A DNA stretch of 64,000 nucleotides from Streptomyces sp. NBC_01298 (GCF_035978755.1 NZ_CP108417.1:43523-107522); one strand, 5' to 3'. Shown: positions 36,428 through 45,689, counted from the stretch's first letter. Notes: generated by a model not told the origin, from the letters alone. Program-made: numbers and translations.

Positions 36428-36527
36428 CGCTCCACTGCCCTCTCCTGCGACCCGACACCTGCTGCCCGACCACGCCCCTGCGCCGTGCTGCGCCCGGTGC
36501 GAACTCGGGCACAGCACGGGGGCGGTC

Positions 36528-36929
36528 CTACTCGGTGTCGAGCTGGCGGCGCAGCTGGTCGAGGGTGGATCCGTCGCGGGTCTGCCACAGGGTCCACCCG
36601 TTGATGACGTTGCCCGTGACGGCCTCGGCGGCCTTCGAGGGGGAGGGGAACGTCGAGGAGTGGCCGTCGACGATCAACTGTCCGTCGGCGGTCACGACCG
36701 CGCGGCCCGACCGGTTCGCACGGCGCTGGTGGAAGGTCAGCTCGGTGCCCGACTCGAGGAGTCCGGCCTGCATCAGACCGGCGAGGGGCCCGTGCGGGAC
36801 GACGGAGGCCGCCTCGGCGGCGGAGTCGCCTCCTCCGAGCGACAGGGTGACGTGGACGGTGTCGTCGCCGCTCGCGCTGGTGAGGCGTGCGATGACGGCG
36901 GGGTCGAAGTGGATGCTGAGGGTGGCCAT
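36528..36929 (-). CDS. RAMA-domain protein
   Basis: 133 residues, ATG start with AGGAG six bases upstream. The first 45 residues form an amphipathic beta segment (LSIHFDPAVIARL). Residues about 55-130 match the RAMA (restriction-enzyme-associated) domain: LLESGTELTF, then RAVVTADGQLIV, STFPSPSKAAEAVTG, NGWTLWQ and LDQLRRQLD. RAMA domains are thought to recognise modified DNA and occur in restriction and conflict proteins. It lies 100 bases upstream of the zeta-kinase gene in the same direction and may share its transcript. Confidence 0.7.
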   Translation of the reverse strand: MATLSIHFDPAVIARLTSASGDDTVHVTLSLGGGDSAAEAASVVPHGPLAGLMQAGLLESGTELTFHQRRANRSGRAVVTADGQLIVDGHSSTFPSPSKAAEAVTGNVINGWTLWQTRDGSTLDQLRRQLDTE

Positions 36930-37402
36930 GAGCGCTCCTGCCGGTATCGGCCCGAAGGCCGGATCACTCGATTTCCCTTTGATCGTAAGCGGCACAAGCA
37001 ACTCGTGTCAACTTCGATTGTGAGCGACTCAGAAGAGGAATGGATGGTCCCACCCGGTTGTCGCCGGTTCGCCTGCGGCGGCCGACCAGCTACACCCCCG
37101 GCGGGCAGACCATGGCGCAGCCGGCTGCACCGGCCCTGGAGGCAGGTGAGAGCGACAGGGCCGCGGAGGCAGCGGCGGGGAGGGCGTTCTGCACACCCGG
37201 GGGTTGGCGTGAGGGCTGCGGGTCGGAGCTCCAGCATCGAGGGCCAGCGGAGCGGAGTCCGCTGCGGGAGCTGTTAGCACCGGGAACGGCGCAGCAGAGC
37301 CATGGCCCACCGACGTCGACGCGATATCCGAACGAGTGATTCGATCATGCGTACGGGCGTGTGGCGGCTGGCGTGCTTGTCCGAGCTGGACACCATGCGG
37401 GC
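36930..37402. other. Non-coding stretch between RAMA and HNH genes
   Basis: This is divergent promoter space. An AT-rich patch at about 36,975-37,030 is the likely promoter area for the RAMA gene. I see no convincing small gene. Confidence 0.35.
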
Positions 37403-38476
37403 ATGACGGCGCAAGGCTCATGGCGGATGTGCAGTGTGACGGAGTGCGAAAACGCGGCGCAGTCCAGGGGCTGGTGCCCCAAGCACTACTGGCGCTGGAA
37501 AAAGTACGGCGATCCCGCGACGCCGGTGAGGACGTACTCAACCGCCCCACCTGCACCTCTCTCCCGGCAGTGCACGATCTCCGGCTGTGGTCGGCCACGC
37601 CGCACCAAGCTCTGGTGCGGTACGCACTACGCACGATGGCGCAAGGGCGGCGACACGGGTGAGGAACGCCGCATCCGCGAGCGCTACGACTCGCCAACTT
37701 GCCGGTCACCCGTGTGCGACCGGCCACACAGGACCAAGGGGCTCTGTCTCGCGCACTACCAGCGCTTCCAGAAGCAGGGTGAAGCGGGGCTGGCAGCCCC
37801 CATCACTACCCCCATCCCGCCGGAGGTTCGGGGCTGCGACGTTGAAGGCTGTGACCGCCCCCATCAGGCCCAAGGTCTGTGCGGTGGGCACTACCTGCGT
37901 TTCCGCGCCACGGGGGAGACCGGGCCTGCGGAGCTCCAGGCGAAGACGAAGCAGACGGGCTGGTGCCACGCTCCTGGATGCACCGACCCTTCCCGCGCAA
38001 AGAACATGTGCGCTGCCCACTACCGGCGGCTCTCCCTCGGGCAGCCGTTGGGCACGAAGAAGAAGTACGCGCCTGCCGGCAGCGGATACACCAACGGCGG
38101 CGGCTATCGGGTGATCCGCGTCCGCGGTGAGAGCGTGATGGAGCACCGACATGCCGTCCAAGAGCTCCTCGGCCGTCCCCTGCTGCCGACCGAGACGGTT
38201 CACCACGTCAACGGGATCAAGACCGACAACCGGACAGACGGCCCACTCGTTGACGACGGAAGCGGGCGCCTGCGCTCGGGCAACCTTGAGCTGTGGTCAC
38301 ACGCTCACCCCTATGGCCAGGAGATCGGGCCGAAGTCTGACTGGGCCCGCGGCTGGCTTGCCGTCTACGGAGCACCCGAGGAGCGGGCCGCCTACGCGGC
38401 ATTTACTGGGCACCTGACCGGCCACTCCGCCGCGTTGAACCGAACCCAAGGCGGCGGGACGGTCATTTCCCTTTGA
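37403..38476 (+). CDS. HNH endonuclease with serial zinc-knuckle repeats
   Basis: 357 residues; ATG chosen because the first zinc motif follows immediately. Five repeats share the pattern C-x4-C-x6-7-C-x2-HY-x-R (CSVTECENAAQSRGWCPKHY, then similar units to about residue 205). An HNH-type unit follows: VMEHRHAVQELLGRPLLPTETVHHVNGIKTDNR, with HH and the N-x-K-x-D-N-R ending, then SGNLELWSHAHP. Such nucleases are common on phages and plasmids. The long zinc array is probably for DNA binding. Its 3' end overlaps the convergent gene by 14 bases. Confidence 0.8.
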   Translation: MTAQGSWRMCSVTECENAAQSRGWCPKHYWRWKKYGDPATPVRTYSTAPPAPLSRQCTISGCGRPRRTKLWCGTHYARWRKGGDTGEERRIRERYDSPTCRSPVCDRPHRTKGLCLAHYQRFQKQGEAGLAAPITTPIPPEVRGCDVEGCDRPHQAQGLCGGHYLRFRATGETGPAELQAKTKQTGWCHAPGCTDPSRAKNMCAAHYRRLSLGQPLGTKKKYAPAGSGYTNGGGYRVIRVRGESVMEHRHAVQELLGRPLLPTETVHHVNGIKTDNRTDGPLVDDGSGRLRSGNLELWSHAHPYGQEIGPKSDWARGWLAVYGAPEERAAYAAFTGHLTGHSAALNRTQGGGTVISL

Positions 38477-39152
38477 AGCGGATCAGCGGCGGGTACTCCA
38501 CGGCGCCGGGATCGTTTCGCGGGTCGTAGACCGTCAGCTTCGACGCCTTGACCCACTGGGAGATCCGAAGCCACTCCTGGTGGGTGGTCTCGGCGGTGAG
38601 TACAGACCGGTCGGCGGTCGGGTCGTCCAGGGCCCGGCCCTGGATTCGGTGGACCGCCTCCAGGGCCTTGTCGATCGCCTGGTCGATGTCCCGCAAGGCC
38701 ATGCCGTCTGCAGCACGACAGACCTCGGCGCGGTGGAGCCGGGCGGTGTCCGGGTGGAGTTCCAGGTGCTCATCTCGAGGGCGGAGCCAGCGCGCGGGGA
38801 TCTCGTGGGTGAGTGTGGCGGGGAAGGTGATGACGCGGCCGGTGTCGTCGGTGACGGTCCCGTGGATCTCGTACTCCTGGCCTTCGGCAAGGCCGAGGTC
38901 GGCGGCTTGTCCGGCGGTCAGCCGCAGTCCCACCCGGCCTGCGGGAATCTCCCGGGTGACCACGACCGTGCCGGGCTCGTCGCCGTAGCCGGTCACCGTG
39001 ACGGTGATGCGCCGGCCGCGCGCCAGGCTCAGCTGCATATCGGCTTGCCACTCAGCAGCCGTCGCGGCGGGCCGGCCTCGTATTGCCGACGGGAGACGCT
39101 GGGGAATGTTCGCGGTGTACGTCTCGCCGACTTCGACGTCCCCAATGCGCAC
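38463..39152 (-). CDS. Hypothetical protein of the telomere module
   Basis: 229 residues, starting at a GTG with AAGGAGG six bases upstream. The N-terminal half is beta-rich (RITVTVTGYG, TVVVTREIP, YEIHGTVTDD), the C-terminal half helical (RDIDQAIDKALEAVHRIQG, then TTHQEWLRISQWVKASKL). Divergent from tap across the TGCAAC repeat block, which therefore sits between both promoters. No family recognised. Confidence 0.6.
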   Translation of the reverse strand: MRIGDVEVGETYTANIPQRLPSAIRGRPAATAAEWQADMQLSLARGRRITVTVTGYGDEPGTVVVTREIPAGRVGLRLTAGQAADLGLAEGQEYEIHGTVTDDTGRVITFPATLTHEIPARWLRPRDEHLELHPDTARLHRAEVCRAADGMALRDIDQAIDKALEAVHRIQGRALDDPTADRSVLTAETTHQEWLRISQWVKASKLTVYDPRNDPGAVEYPPLIRFKGK

Positions 39153-39320
39153 CGGTGCCTCCTTGGGGCGGCCCGACCGGCTGCGCTGGGACAGCCCGCC
39201 GCTCCTGCTCCAGGGCCTACCCACGTTTCCGGTGTCGCAGCGAGCGACCCCGCGAACTAGCCCACGCAGGTCTTCACGCGGTCCCGGGTTCGTCGTCAGC
39301 GCACCTGGAGCGCTCCCGGG

Positions 39321-39437
39321 TGCAACGGTGCAACGCGAATATGCAACACCCACTGCAACAGACCCCTGCAACACCCTGCATTGTGCCTCTGACCTGCGTG
39401 AATGTTCAGAGTGCAACCCTTCGACCTTCGTGTTGCA
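39321..39437. repeat. TGCAAC iteron-like repeat block upstream of tap
   Basis: TGCAAC occurs at 39321, 39329, 39342, 39354, 39367 and 39412, with a reversed copy GTTGCA at 39432. Several are 12-13 bases apart, close to one helical turn plus. The block lies 85 to 200 bases upstream of tap, in the divergent intergenic region. It may be an autoregulatory operator or a replication iteron cluster. Confidence 0.55.
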
Positions 39438-39521
39438 CGCCTGCACTTTGAGCGATTCATGCGCGATTGATTGCGCGGTTCAGCGAGCGATCGGATATGC
39501 TGTCTATTGGAGGTGACCTCT

Positions 39522-41717
39522 GTGTCCACGGATGAGAACGAGCTGTTCAGCGCGGTCGACGCACTGTTGGAGCAGGTCGCGCAGGACGAACTGCCGGCGC
39601 CGGCGGAGCGGCGGCGACTGCGCGAGGCGGCAGGGCTGAGTCAGGAGCAGATCGCCAAGGTGTTGCAGGCCCGCCGCGAGGCGGTGGGGAACTGGGAGAC
39701 CGGCCGGACCGAGCCGCGGCCGCCGAAGCGCGCCGCCTACGCCCGGCTCTTGGAGGGCCTCGCCGCCCGCTTTCCCACCTCGGCCACCGACGCGCCCGCT
39801 ACCGCCCCGGCCCCGGTGGTCCCGGAATCGTTCACCGGCCCGGTTGAGGAGCCGGCCCCCGCCGCCGCGGTACCGCCGTCCCGCCCGACGACAGAGACAT
39901 CCGGCACCACCAGGCCGTCGGCGACGTCGCGGCGCCCGGGCGCGAAGAAGGCGGTGGCGAAGCCCACCGCGCCGGCGGCCGTCCTCGACCCGCGCTTCGA
40001 GAACGGTCCGCTCGCGGTCATCGACTGCGAGGACGGGAAGGTGTCGGCGTACTGCGTCGGCGGCCTGGTCCTGGACGTACCCGCCAAGACGATCCCGGCG
40101 CTGGTCGACTGGACGCTGACCGAAGGCCGCCTGGGGCAGAGCCGCCTGCACCGGCACGGCCGCGACGCCGACCCGATCCTCATCCTCACCGCGGCCGCGC
40201 TGGAGCGCTTCGGCCTGCCCGTCACCCTGTCGGAGGAGGAGCGGAACGCGAGCCGCCTCCCGGACGGCCACAAGGTGGTCAAGCAGATCGGACGGGCCGG
40301 ACTCCAGATGAGCCAGCGCGGCTTCGGCCCGTGGGCCCGCATCTTCCGTGACCCCGAGGGCTCCAGGCGGCGCTGCGTCCAGCTGTGCATCCTGCCCTGG
40401 GACGCCCTGGAAGCCCGCGAGTGGGACAACAAGAACAACCCGCAGCTGCCGACGATGCACCCGGCCGATCTCGCCCAGTACCTCGGCCTGTACGCGGCCC
40501 GGGTCATCACGCCGCGCGGCACCACCGCGACGACCGGCCTCGAGCTGATGACCGCACTGCGCCCGCCCACCCGCGCGGAGAAGGACGAAGCGACCGGCGA
40601 GTTCAAGCGGGCCTTCAACGACGACGCCCTCACCCAGCTCTACCCCGTGGTGGAGTGCGAGGTCCCCGACGAACACCCGATCCTCAAGGGCAAGTTCGCC
40701 CGGCACCACATGCGCACCCCCGCCGAGATGCTGATGGAAGAGCCCTACGACTGGTGCCGGCCGCTGACCGACGAGGAATGCACCAACCCGTACCTGGTCG
40801 TCGTCGACCTCAACATGAGCTTCGCCGCGGCCGCGAACAGCCTCACGGTCGGACTCAACGGGCCGACCCACCTGGAGAACAACCCGACGTTCGACCCGGC
40901 GCTGCCCGGATCGTGGCTGGTCGACCTCTCCCACGTCGACCTGTCCCGCATACGGATCAACGGCCGCACGATCGACGGCTCCCGGCTGCCCTCCCCGTTC
41001 ACACCGACGGGCGAGCACCCCACCGGCCCGGCCTGGTACGCCACGCCCACCGTGCAGTACGCGGTGGAGCTCGGCTTCGACGTCGCGCCGATCGAGGCGC
41101 ACGTGCGCACGCAGACCAGCCGCTACCTGGACGCCTGGTACAAGCGGCTGCGCGACGCGTACGTGGACACGATGGCCGACATGGGCGTCACCACCGACCT
41201 CACCGGCCAGGAGTTCCTGGACGCGATGGCACGCCGCAAGCAGGTCGACCCGACCATGGCGCTCCTGGAGACCGCGATCAAGGCCACGGCCAAGGGCGCG
41301 ATCGGCAAGCTGCGCCAGCGCTCGCGGGGCCAGGTGCCGTGGTACGAGCCCTATCCGGCGCTGGAGCGGTGGACGTGGCGCCCCGACATCCGGGCCGCGG
41401 TGCTGGCCAGCCAGCGCACCGGCCTGCACCGCAAGCTGGTGAAGACGGCGGCCGCCGCCCGCCTGTACCCGGTCGCGATCGGCACCGACGCGATCGTTTA
41501 CCCCTCGCCGGGCCCGTCCCCGCTGGACGTCCTGCCGACTACGCCCGAGGGCAAGCCCGTGCCGGGCGGCTTCCGGCTCGGGGTCTCGCCGGGGATGGTC
41601 AAGCACCAGGGGACGCAAACCGTCTTGTGGGCTGAGCAGCAGTTCGAGGAGCGCGGCGAGGTCTTCAACGTCTCCAACCTCATCAAGACCGACCAGAGCG
41701 CCGGAGAAGGGGAGTAG
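39522..41717 (+). CDS. tap: Telomere-associated protein Tap
   Basis: 731 residues from a GTG with the strong site GGAGGTGACC. The N-terminal XRE helix-turn-helix RRRLREAAGLSQEQIAKVLQARREAVGNWETGRTEP (about 25-65) is the Tap hallmark. A Pro/Ala linker follows, then a 550-residue body with segments such as LAVIDCEDGKVSAYCVGG and DLNMSFAAAANSLTVGLNGP. Tap binds the 3' single-stranded telomere overhang and recruits the terminal protein during end-patching of linear Streptomyces replicons. It is followed after 3 bases by tpg, forming the standard operon. The length agrees with known Tap (about 740). Confidence 0.92.
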   Translation: MSTDENELFSAVDALLEQVAQDELPAPAERRRLREAAGLSQEQIAKVLQARREAVGNWETGRTEPRPPKRAAYARLLEGLAARFPTSATDAPATAPAPVVPESFTGPVEEPAPAAAVPPSRPTTETSGTTRPSATSRRPGAKKAVAKPTAPAAVLDPRFENGPLAVIDCEDGKVSAYCVGGLVLDVPAKTIPALVDWTLTEGRLGQSRLHRHGRDADPILILTAAALERFGLPVTLSEEERNASRLPDGHKVVKQIGRAGLQMSQRGFGPWARIFRDPEGSRRRCVQLCILPWDALEAREWDNKNNPQLPTMHPADLAQYLGLYAARVITPRGTTATTGLELMTALRPPTRAEKDEATGEFKRAFNDDALTQLYPVVECEVPDEHPILKGKFARHHMRTPAEMLMEEPYDWCRPLTDEECTNPYLVVVDLNMSFAAAANSLTVGLNGPTHLENNPTFDPALPGSWLVDLSHVDLSRIRINGRTIDGSRLPSPFTPTGEHPTGPAWYATPTVQYAVELGFDVAPIEAHVRTQTSRYLDAWYKRLRDAYVDTMADMGVTTDLTGQEFLDAMARRKQVDPTMALLETAIKATAKGAIGKLRQRSRGQVPWYEPYPALERWTWRPDIRAAVLASQRTGLHRKLVKTAAAARLYPVAIGTDAIVYPSPGPSPLDVLPTTPEGKPVPGGFRLGVSPGMVKHQGTQTVLWAEQQFEERGEVFNVSNLIKTDQSAGEGE

Positions 41718-41720
41718 GTC

Positions 41721-42278
41721 ATGGTCGATTCGCTCGGGGACAGCCTGGACCACGCACTGGAGAAGGCGTTCACCCGCCGTATCCCCCAGAGCGCCCAGGC
41801 GCAGATGAAGTACCTGGTCAAGCAGCTCAAGGGCACTAAGGCCGCCGCCCAGGCGCTCGGGATCTCCCAGCGCACCGTGGAGCGGTACGTCACGGGCAAG
41901 ATCAAGCGGCCCCGCCCAGAGCTGCGCGACCGCCTGGAGCGCGAGGTCAAGAAGCGCTGGCAGCCCCAGGTCCGTGCAAAGGCGAGGAAGAAGGCCGCGT
42001 CCACAGCCGGCCTGGTCGTCTCCACCCGCGCTAAGTTCGGCTTCACCGCGGCCTCGGGCACGACCGACGACGCCCGGGTCCGCGACATCACCCAGGCCCT
42101 GCCGCCCGAGTTCGCCGAGCAGCTGTTCAACGCCCGGGAGGAGGGCAAGACCGAGGACCAGCTCCGGCAGATCGCCGCCGCCGGCCTCGCGAAGATGTAC
42201 TTCCGCGCCAACGACAGCCGCGCGCACGGCCTGGGCGTGGAATTCACCGACGTGGAGCGGCTCGACATCGAGTTGTAG
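41721..42278 (+). CDS. tpg: Telomere terminal protein Tpg
   Basis: 185 residues, matching the usual 184-185, from an ATG behind GGAGAAGGGGAG. The helix-turn-helix-like region is KAAAQALGISQRTVERYV (about 40-57), followed by a basic stretch and the conserved REVKKRWQPQVRAKARKKA. FGFTAASGTTDDARVRDIT contains Thr-114 and Thr-115; from memory of the literature, Thr-114 is the residue that carries the first nucleotide in S. coelicolor Tpg. The protein primes DNA synthesis at the telomere and stays covalently attached to the 5' end. Co-transcribed with tap. Confidence 0.94.
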   Translation: MVDSLGDSLDHALEKAFTRRIPQSAQAQMKYLVKQLKGTKAAAQALGISQRTVERYVTGKIKRPRPELRDRLEREVKKRWQPQVRAKARKKAASTAGLVVSTRAKFGFTAASGTTDDARVRDITQALPPEFAEQLFNAREEGKTEDQLRQIAAAGLAKMYFRANDSRAHGLGVEFTDVERLDIEL

Positions 42279-42935
42279 GTCCCGGCCACACATACGAATG
42301 TCTGTGAGCGTTCGATCTGGCCAGTTGAGCGCCGCCATTTCCCCTGGTCAGAGGGTCGTGATGCTAGAGAGCTGCACTCCTCGGAGTGCGGCCTTGGGTA
42401 TCGCGCCCGCAGGCAATGGTGTGCGGGCGGAGCCCCCTGCCCTGATCCTGCCACTCAGGCCCCGTTCGCCCCGACTCGGGACCGGGTGGCCGGGGACAGC
42501 TCGCGGGTTCGAGGAAGGCAGCCTGGGCGCTCCGGACGTGGGAGCCGGGCCGGTCTCTCGAGTTTGCGCAGCTAGTGAGCCTGGAGTCGCACGGCATCTG
42601 CCGGTGCGTCAGAAGGAGTCCAGTAAAACCACATTGAGCGATGGGCAGCGAACCGGTAGGGTGCGGCCGACGCCGTTGATTGCGGCGGTCAAACGCCTGC
42701 GCGCGCGGACCGAGGTCTGCAACCGCACGACTTGGGCTCCTCTCCGCCTGCGACGGCCTCGCCGCCACACACGTAGAGCACTCGAACTGCCGCTGACCGA
42801 CGTGACAACGCTACGAAACCCTGAACGAACTGAGGTTCTTCAGAGGCGGAGTGGGTGCGTGGCAGCCCGGATGGCGCCGCGTGACGCGCGGCCAACGCCG
42901 GCGTACTACACGCCGGCCATCCAAGAAGGCGCCCC
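42279..42935. other. Non-coding stretch between tpg and the ParB-like gene
   Basis: About 650 bases with no supported gene on either strand. The region just before the next ATG (AAGAAGGCGCCCC) supplies a ribosome site. I see no strong hairpin or repeat. Confidence 0.35.
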
Positions 42936-44936
42936 ATGAGCAGCAGTTCCAAGCCGGACCGTGGCGAGACCCGTGAGATCCAGGTCATCCCGGTCAGCGG
43001 ATTCCGAAACGACAACGGTGAGTTCGAGCACCGTGTCCCGCCGGTCAGCCAGACGACCAAGGCCCAGACCCAGCTCGGCAAGCTCGGCGGAGTTCTCCTT
43101 AGCCCGAGCCACATCGAGCGTCTCGCCCACCTGGCCACCGACCCCCAGGAGCTCGAGCTCAGCCGGGATGAGCGGCACCGGACGCCGTTCGGCTGGCTGA
43201 CGACGCTGAACTTCCGCGCGTACGCGCCGATGATCTCCCCTGCGGTGGAGAACGACCGGTTGCTCGCGGACGCGAGCTACGCCGCCGACCCCAAGGCGCC
43301 CCGTGGCCGACTCGCGCTGTCGATGCCAGCCCCGCACGACCGGTACGCGACGCTGGTCCACGGCGACGCGTTCGAGGCCGTGATGGAGGCCGTGGACCGG
43401 GCCGCGATCGCCGTGCGGAAGGACAACCCGCAGGACGTAGGGGAGCGCATCGTTGAGCGCTCGCTGACGCTGGTGCCGGCGACCTTCACCGGCTCCCCCG
43501 ACTCGGTCGGCGAGGACTACACGGCCGTGGACGGCAACTGTCGGCTGATCTCCTGCCTGGTGCTCCTGCCGGTCGAGCGCGGATGGCTGACCGGCGACGC
43601 CCGCGACCACACCCGGGTCCAGCTGCTGCCCTCGTACCTCATGCGACTGCCGCTCGTTGCCCGCCGTGAGCTCGTCCGCAAGATCGCCAAGGTGGCCCAC
43701 AAGCGACTGGCGCAGCCGCCGAAGGGTACCGAGGCGGACCAGCGGGAGCGGAACGAAGCGGCGATCGCGCTCAACGCGCTCACCGTGCCGGTCCAGGTGA
43801 TCGTCGGCTACGAGGACGACGACCCGCAGCGCGGGATGGAGCGCTTCCCCGCCGCTGTCCGCAGCGTGCTGGTGCGCATGAACGTGTCCGCCAAGAAGTT
43901 CTCCGCCGGCTCCCAGCACGCCGTCGTCGCCGAGGAGATGGCGACGGCCCTCTACGACGAGGGCCTGCTGGATGGCGGGCAGCCCGACAAGGACCTGGCG
44001 ACGGCGCGGCGGGACGTTCTGATCGGCCGCGAACAGGTGCCCGAGGGGATGCGCCTGCTTGGCCTGGACGACCTGCCCGACCTTCGCTTCGCCCAGATCG
44101 TCCAGGAGCTCACCCGCAAGGGGCACGCCTTCAACCGCCTCGTGCGCTCCCAGCTCGGTAAGACTGGTCTCTACCTCAGCCACCGCAACGGGCCGGTGGT
44201 GGAACTGGGACTGCGTTCGTACTCGGCGAGCATCGAGACGCCGAAGCACCTGGACTCGATCCGCAAGGCGCTGGACACCGGCTGCCTGTGGCAGGACCTG
44301 GTCGACACCGAGTGGACGGTGGAGAACGCCGCCACGGACCACGCCATCGACGGCCTCCGGGACCGCGCCCACGCCAACGACACCCAGGCCGCCCTCGTGC
44401 TCGGCGTGCTCGGCATGGTCGCCTTGGTGGTCACCGGTCACCTGCGGGCCGCCGCCGGCTCGGCCGAGGAGACGGTCGGCACCACCATCGCCCGTACCAG
44501 CGTCGGGCAGATCATCAAGGGCCTCCTGGAGACCGGGCCGGGCCGCGAGCTCTTGGCCGACGCCGTGAAGCGGTCTCGGGCCCGCCGGCCGCTGCGCTGG
44601 TGGGACAGCGAGTCCAAGTCCCTGGTCGAGCAGCCGTCGGACTGGGCGACCTCCACCTTCAACGCCTACCTGCGCCAGGCGGTCCGGCACGGCTTCACCT
44701 CCGAGGCGGAGCGCAACAACCCCGCCGCCAAGGAGGCCGCGAGCCTCACCCGGTTCCAGGAGGCGGTGTTCACCGCGAAGGACCGGCTGATGGACCTCAT
44801 CGAGATGCGCGACGAGAACGGCACTGACGACAAGATCGCCTGGCTCGAGGTGGAGTCGACGTTCGGGATCCTCGCGGGCATCACCGCTCGCCTCGGCAAG
44901 ATCGCCGAGTCGGAGCCCCTGTCGGACAGCTGGTGA
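42936..44936 (+). CDS. Large ParB/sulfiredoxin-like protein
   Basis: 666 residues. Near residue 190-200 lies ATFTGSPDSVGEDYTAVDGNCRLISCL. Its DGN-x-R motif, set after a strand, is the nucleotide-binding signature of ParB/Srx-type domains. The rest is mostly helical and charged, with a probable helix-turn-helix region about residues 225-300. There is no signal or membrane segment. Length is about twice a standard ParB, so a partition role is uncertain; related proteins may act as nucleases or CTPases. It lies between two terminal-protein genes. Its stop overlaps the next frame (GTGA). Confidence 0.5.
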   Translation: MSSSSKPDRGETREIQVIPVSGFRNDNGEFEHRVPPVSQTTKAQTQLGKLGGVLLSPSHIERLAHLATDPQELELSRDERHRTPFGWLTTLNFRAYAPMISPAVENDRLLADASYAADPKAPRGRLALSMPAPHDRYATLVHGDAFEAVMEAVDRAAIAVRKDNPQDVGERIVERSLTLVPATFTGSPDSVGEDYTAVDGNCRLISCLVLLPVERGWLTGDARDHTRVQLLPSYLMRLPLVARRELVRKIAKVAHKRLAQPPKGTEADQRERNEAAIALNALTVPVQVIVGYEDDDPQRGMERFPAAVRSVLVRMNVSAKKFSAGSQHAVVAEEMATALYDEGLLDGGQPDKDLATARRDVLIGREQVPEGMRLLGLDDLPDLRFAQIVQELTRKGHAFNRLVRSQLGKTGLYLSHRNGPVVELGLRSYSASIETPKHLDSIRKALDTGCLWQDLVDTEWTVENAATDHAIDGLRDRAHANDTQAALVLGVLGMVALVVTGHLRAAAGSAEETVGTTIARTSVGQIIKGLLETGPGRELLADAVKRSRARRPLRWWDSESKSLVEQPSDWATSTFNAYLRQAVRHGFTSEAERNNPAAKEAASLTRFQEAVFTAKDRLMDLIEMRDENGTDDKIAWLEVESTFGILAGITARLGKIAESEPLSDSW

Positions 44937-45338
44937 GCGCCCTGGTGTGGCAGGGCGTCGCCACGATGACGCCCGAGCGCTACGCCGTGCTGGCCAGCCT
45001 GGTAGGCCCCTGGCTGGAGGAGTACCGGGACTCTCCGATCTGGATCGGGGAGGACAGCGGGAACGAGCGTCGTGCCATCTACATCCCGGTGAACGGAGAG
45101 GGCGTGGCCTGCTACTGCGGACGGACCCGACCCGAGCGGGCGCTCTGCGGGGGCGCCGCTTCGGTTCCGTATCCGTCAGCACATGGCGGAGTCCAGGTCC
45201 AAGCGGGAGGAGTGGTCGGCCTACTGGGTGCTGCCGCTCCGCGCCGATACCCCGGCTGTCGTGGTTGGTGAGTTGGAACGTACGGTGGCCGCTCGCCTCG
45301 ACGTTCCCCTCGTCAATCGCCGCTGGCGTCGCCACTGA
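44933..45338 (+). pseudogene. Small hypothetical protein, frameshifted (possible base-calling error)
   Basis: The GTG start overlaps the upstream stop. The first frame gives MSALVWQGVATMTPERYAVL... to RTRPERAL. A five-G run near 45149-45153 then breaks it, and the next frame continues sensibly as RFRIRQHMAESRSKREEW... to NRRWRRH and a TGA. Removing one G restores a protein of about 134 residues. It could be a real frameshift or an extra G in a homopolymer. Function unknown. Confidence 0.55.
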
Positions 45339-45540
45339 CGATCCGTCCCGGGGGTGGGACAACCGCCCCCGGGACCGGGTCGTCGTCGAACCCAATGATC
45401 ATCTCCAGCTCGGCGATCGTCTCGTCCTCGCCGTCGATCGCCCGCAGCGTGTGGGGCATCGCCCGGGAGGCGTCCGCGATGATGAACGCGTCCTTCGCAT
45501 CGGTCTTGGCCTCGCCCGGGTAGAGGTCGGCGATCCGGCG
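45313..45540 (-). pseudogene. IS110-type transposase remnant
   Basis: The minus-strand peptide RIADLYPGEAKTDAKDAFIIADASRAMPHTLR, continuing DEDETIAELEMIIGFDDD (approximate), matches the DEDD-type IS110 transposases, including the acidic Asp pair near KTDAKDA. Only about 75 residues remain, with no start and no C-terminal half. It joins directly to a fragment of another gene. Confidence 0.7.
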
Positions 45541-45650
45541 CCGAGATGATCTTGCCGCCGCCGACCGCCTTGACGGGAGTGCCGGTCGGGGCGGCGAAGT
45601 CGAGGCCGGTGTGGTGGCCGGACACATCCCGGCGTCGAACTGAGCGGGGA
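45541..45650 (-). pseudogene. M23-type peptidase fragment
   Basis: The minus-strand segment SGHHTGLDFAAPTGTPVKAV followed by GGGKIIS is the signature of M23 (LytM) zinc endopeptidases: the H-x3-D of the metal site and the GTPV turn. Only about 35 residues survive. The downstream half is replaced by the IS110 fragment, so this is a debris junction. No metal-site HxH is left. Confidence 0.65.
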
Positions 45651-45689
45651 CGAGACATTCGTGCGCGTGGCGCAGGGGGCGGGGCTGCG

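Noticed and set aside
39504..42338. A 944-residue minus-strand frame opposite tap-tpg
   Set aside because: Antisense shadow of two confidently identified genes.
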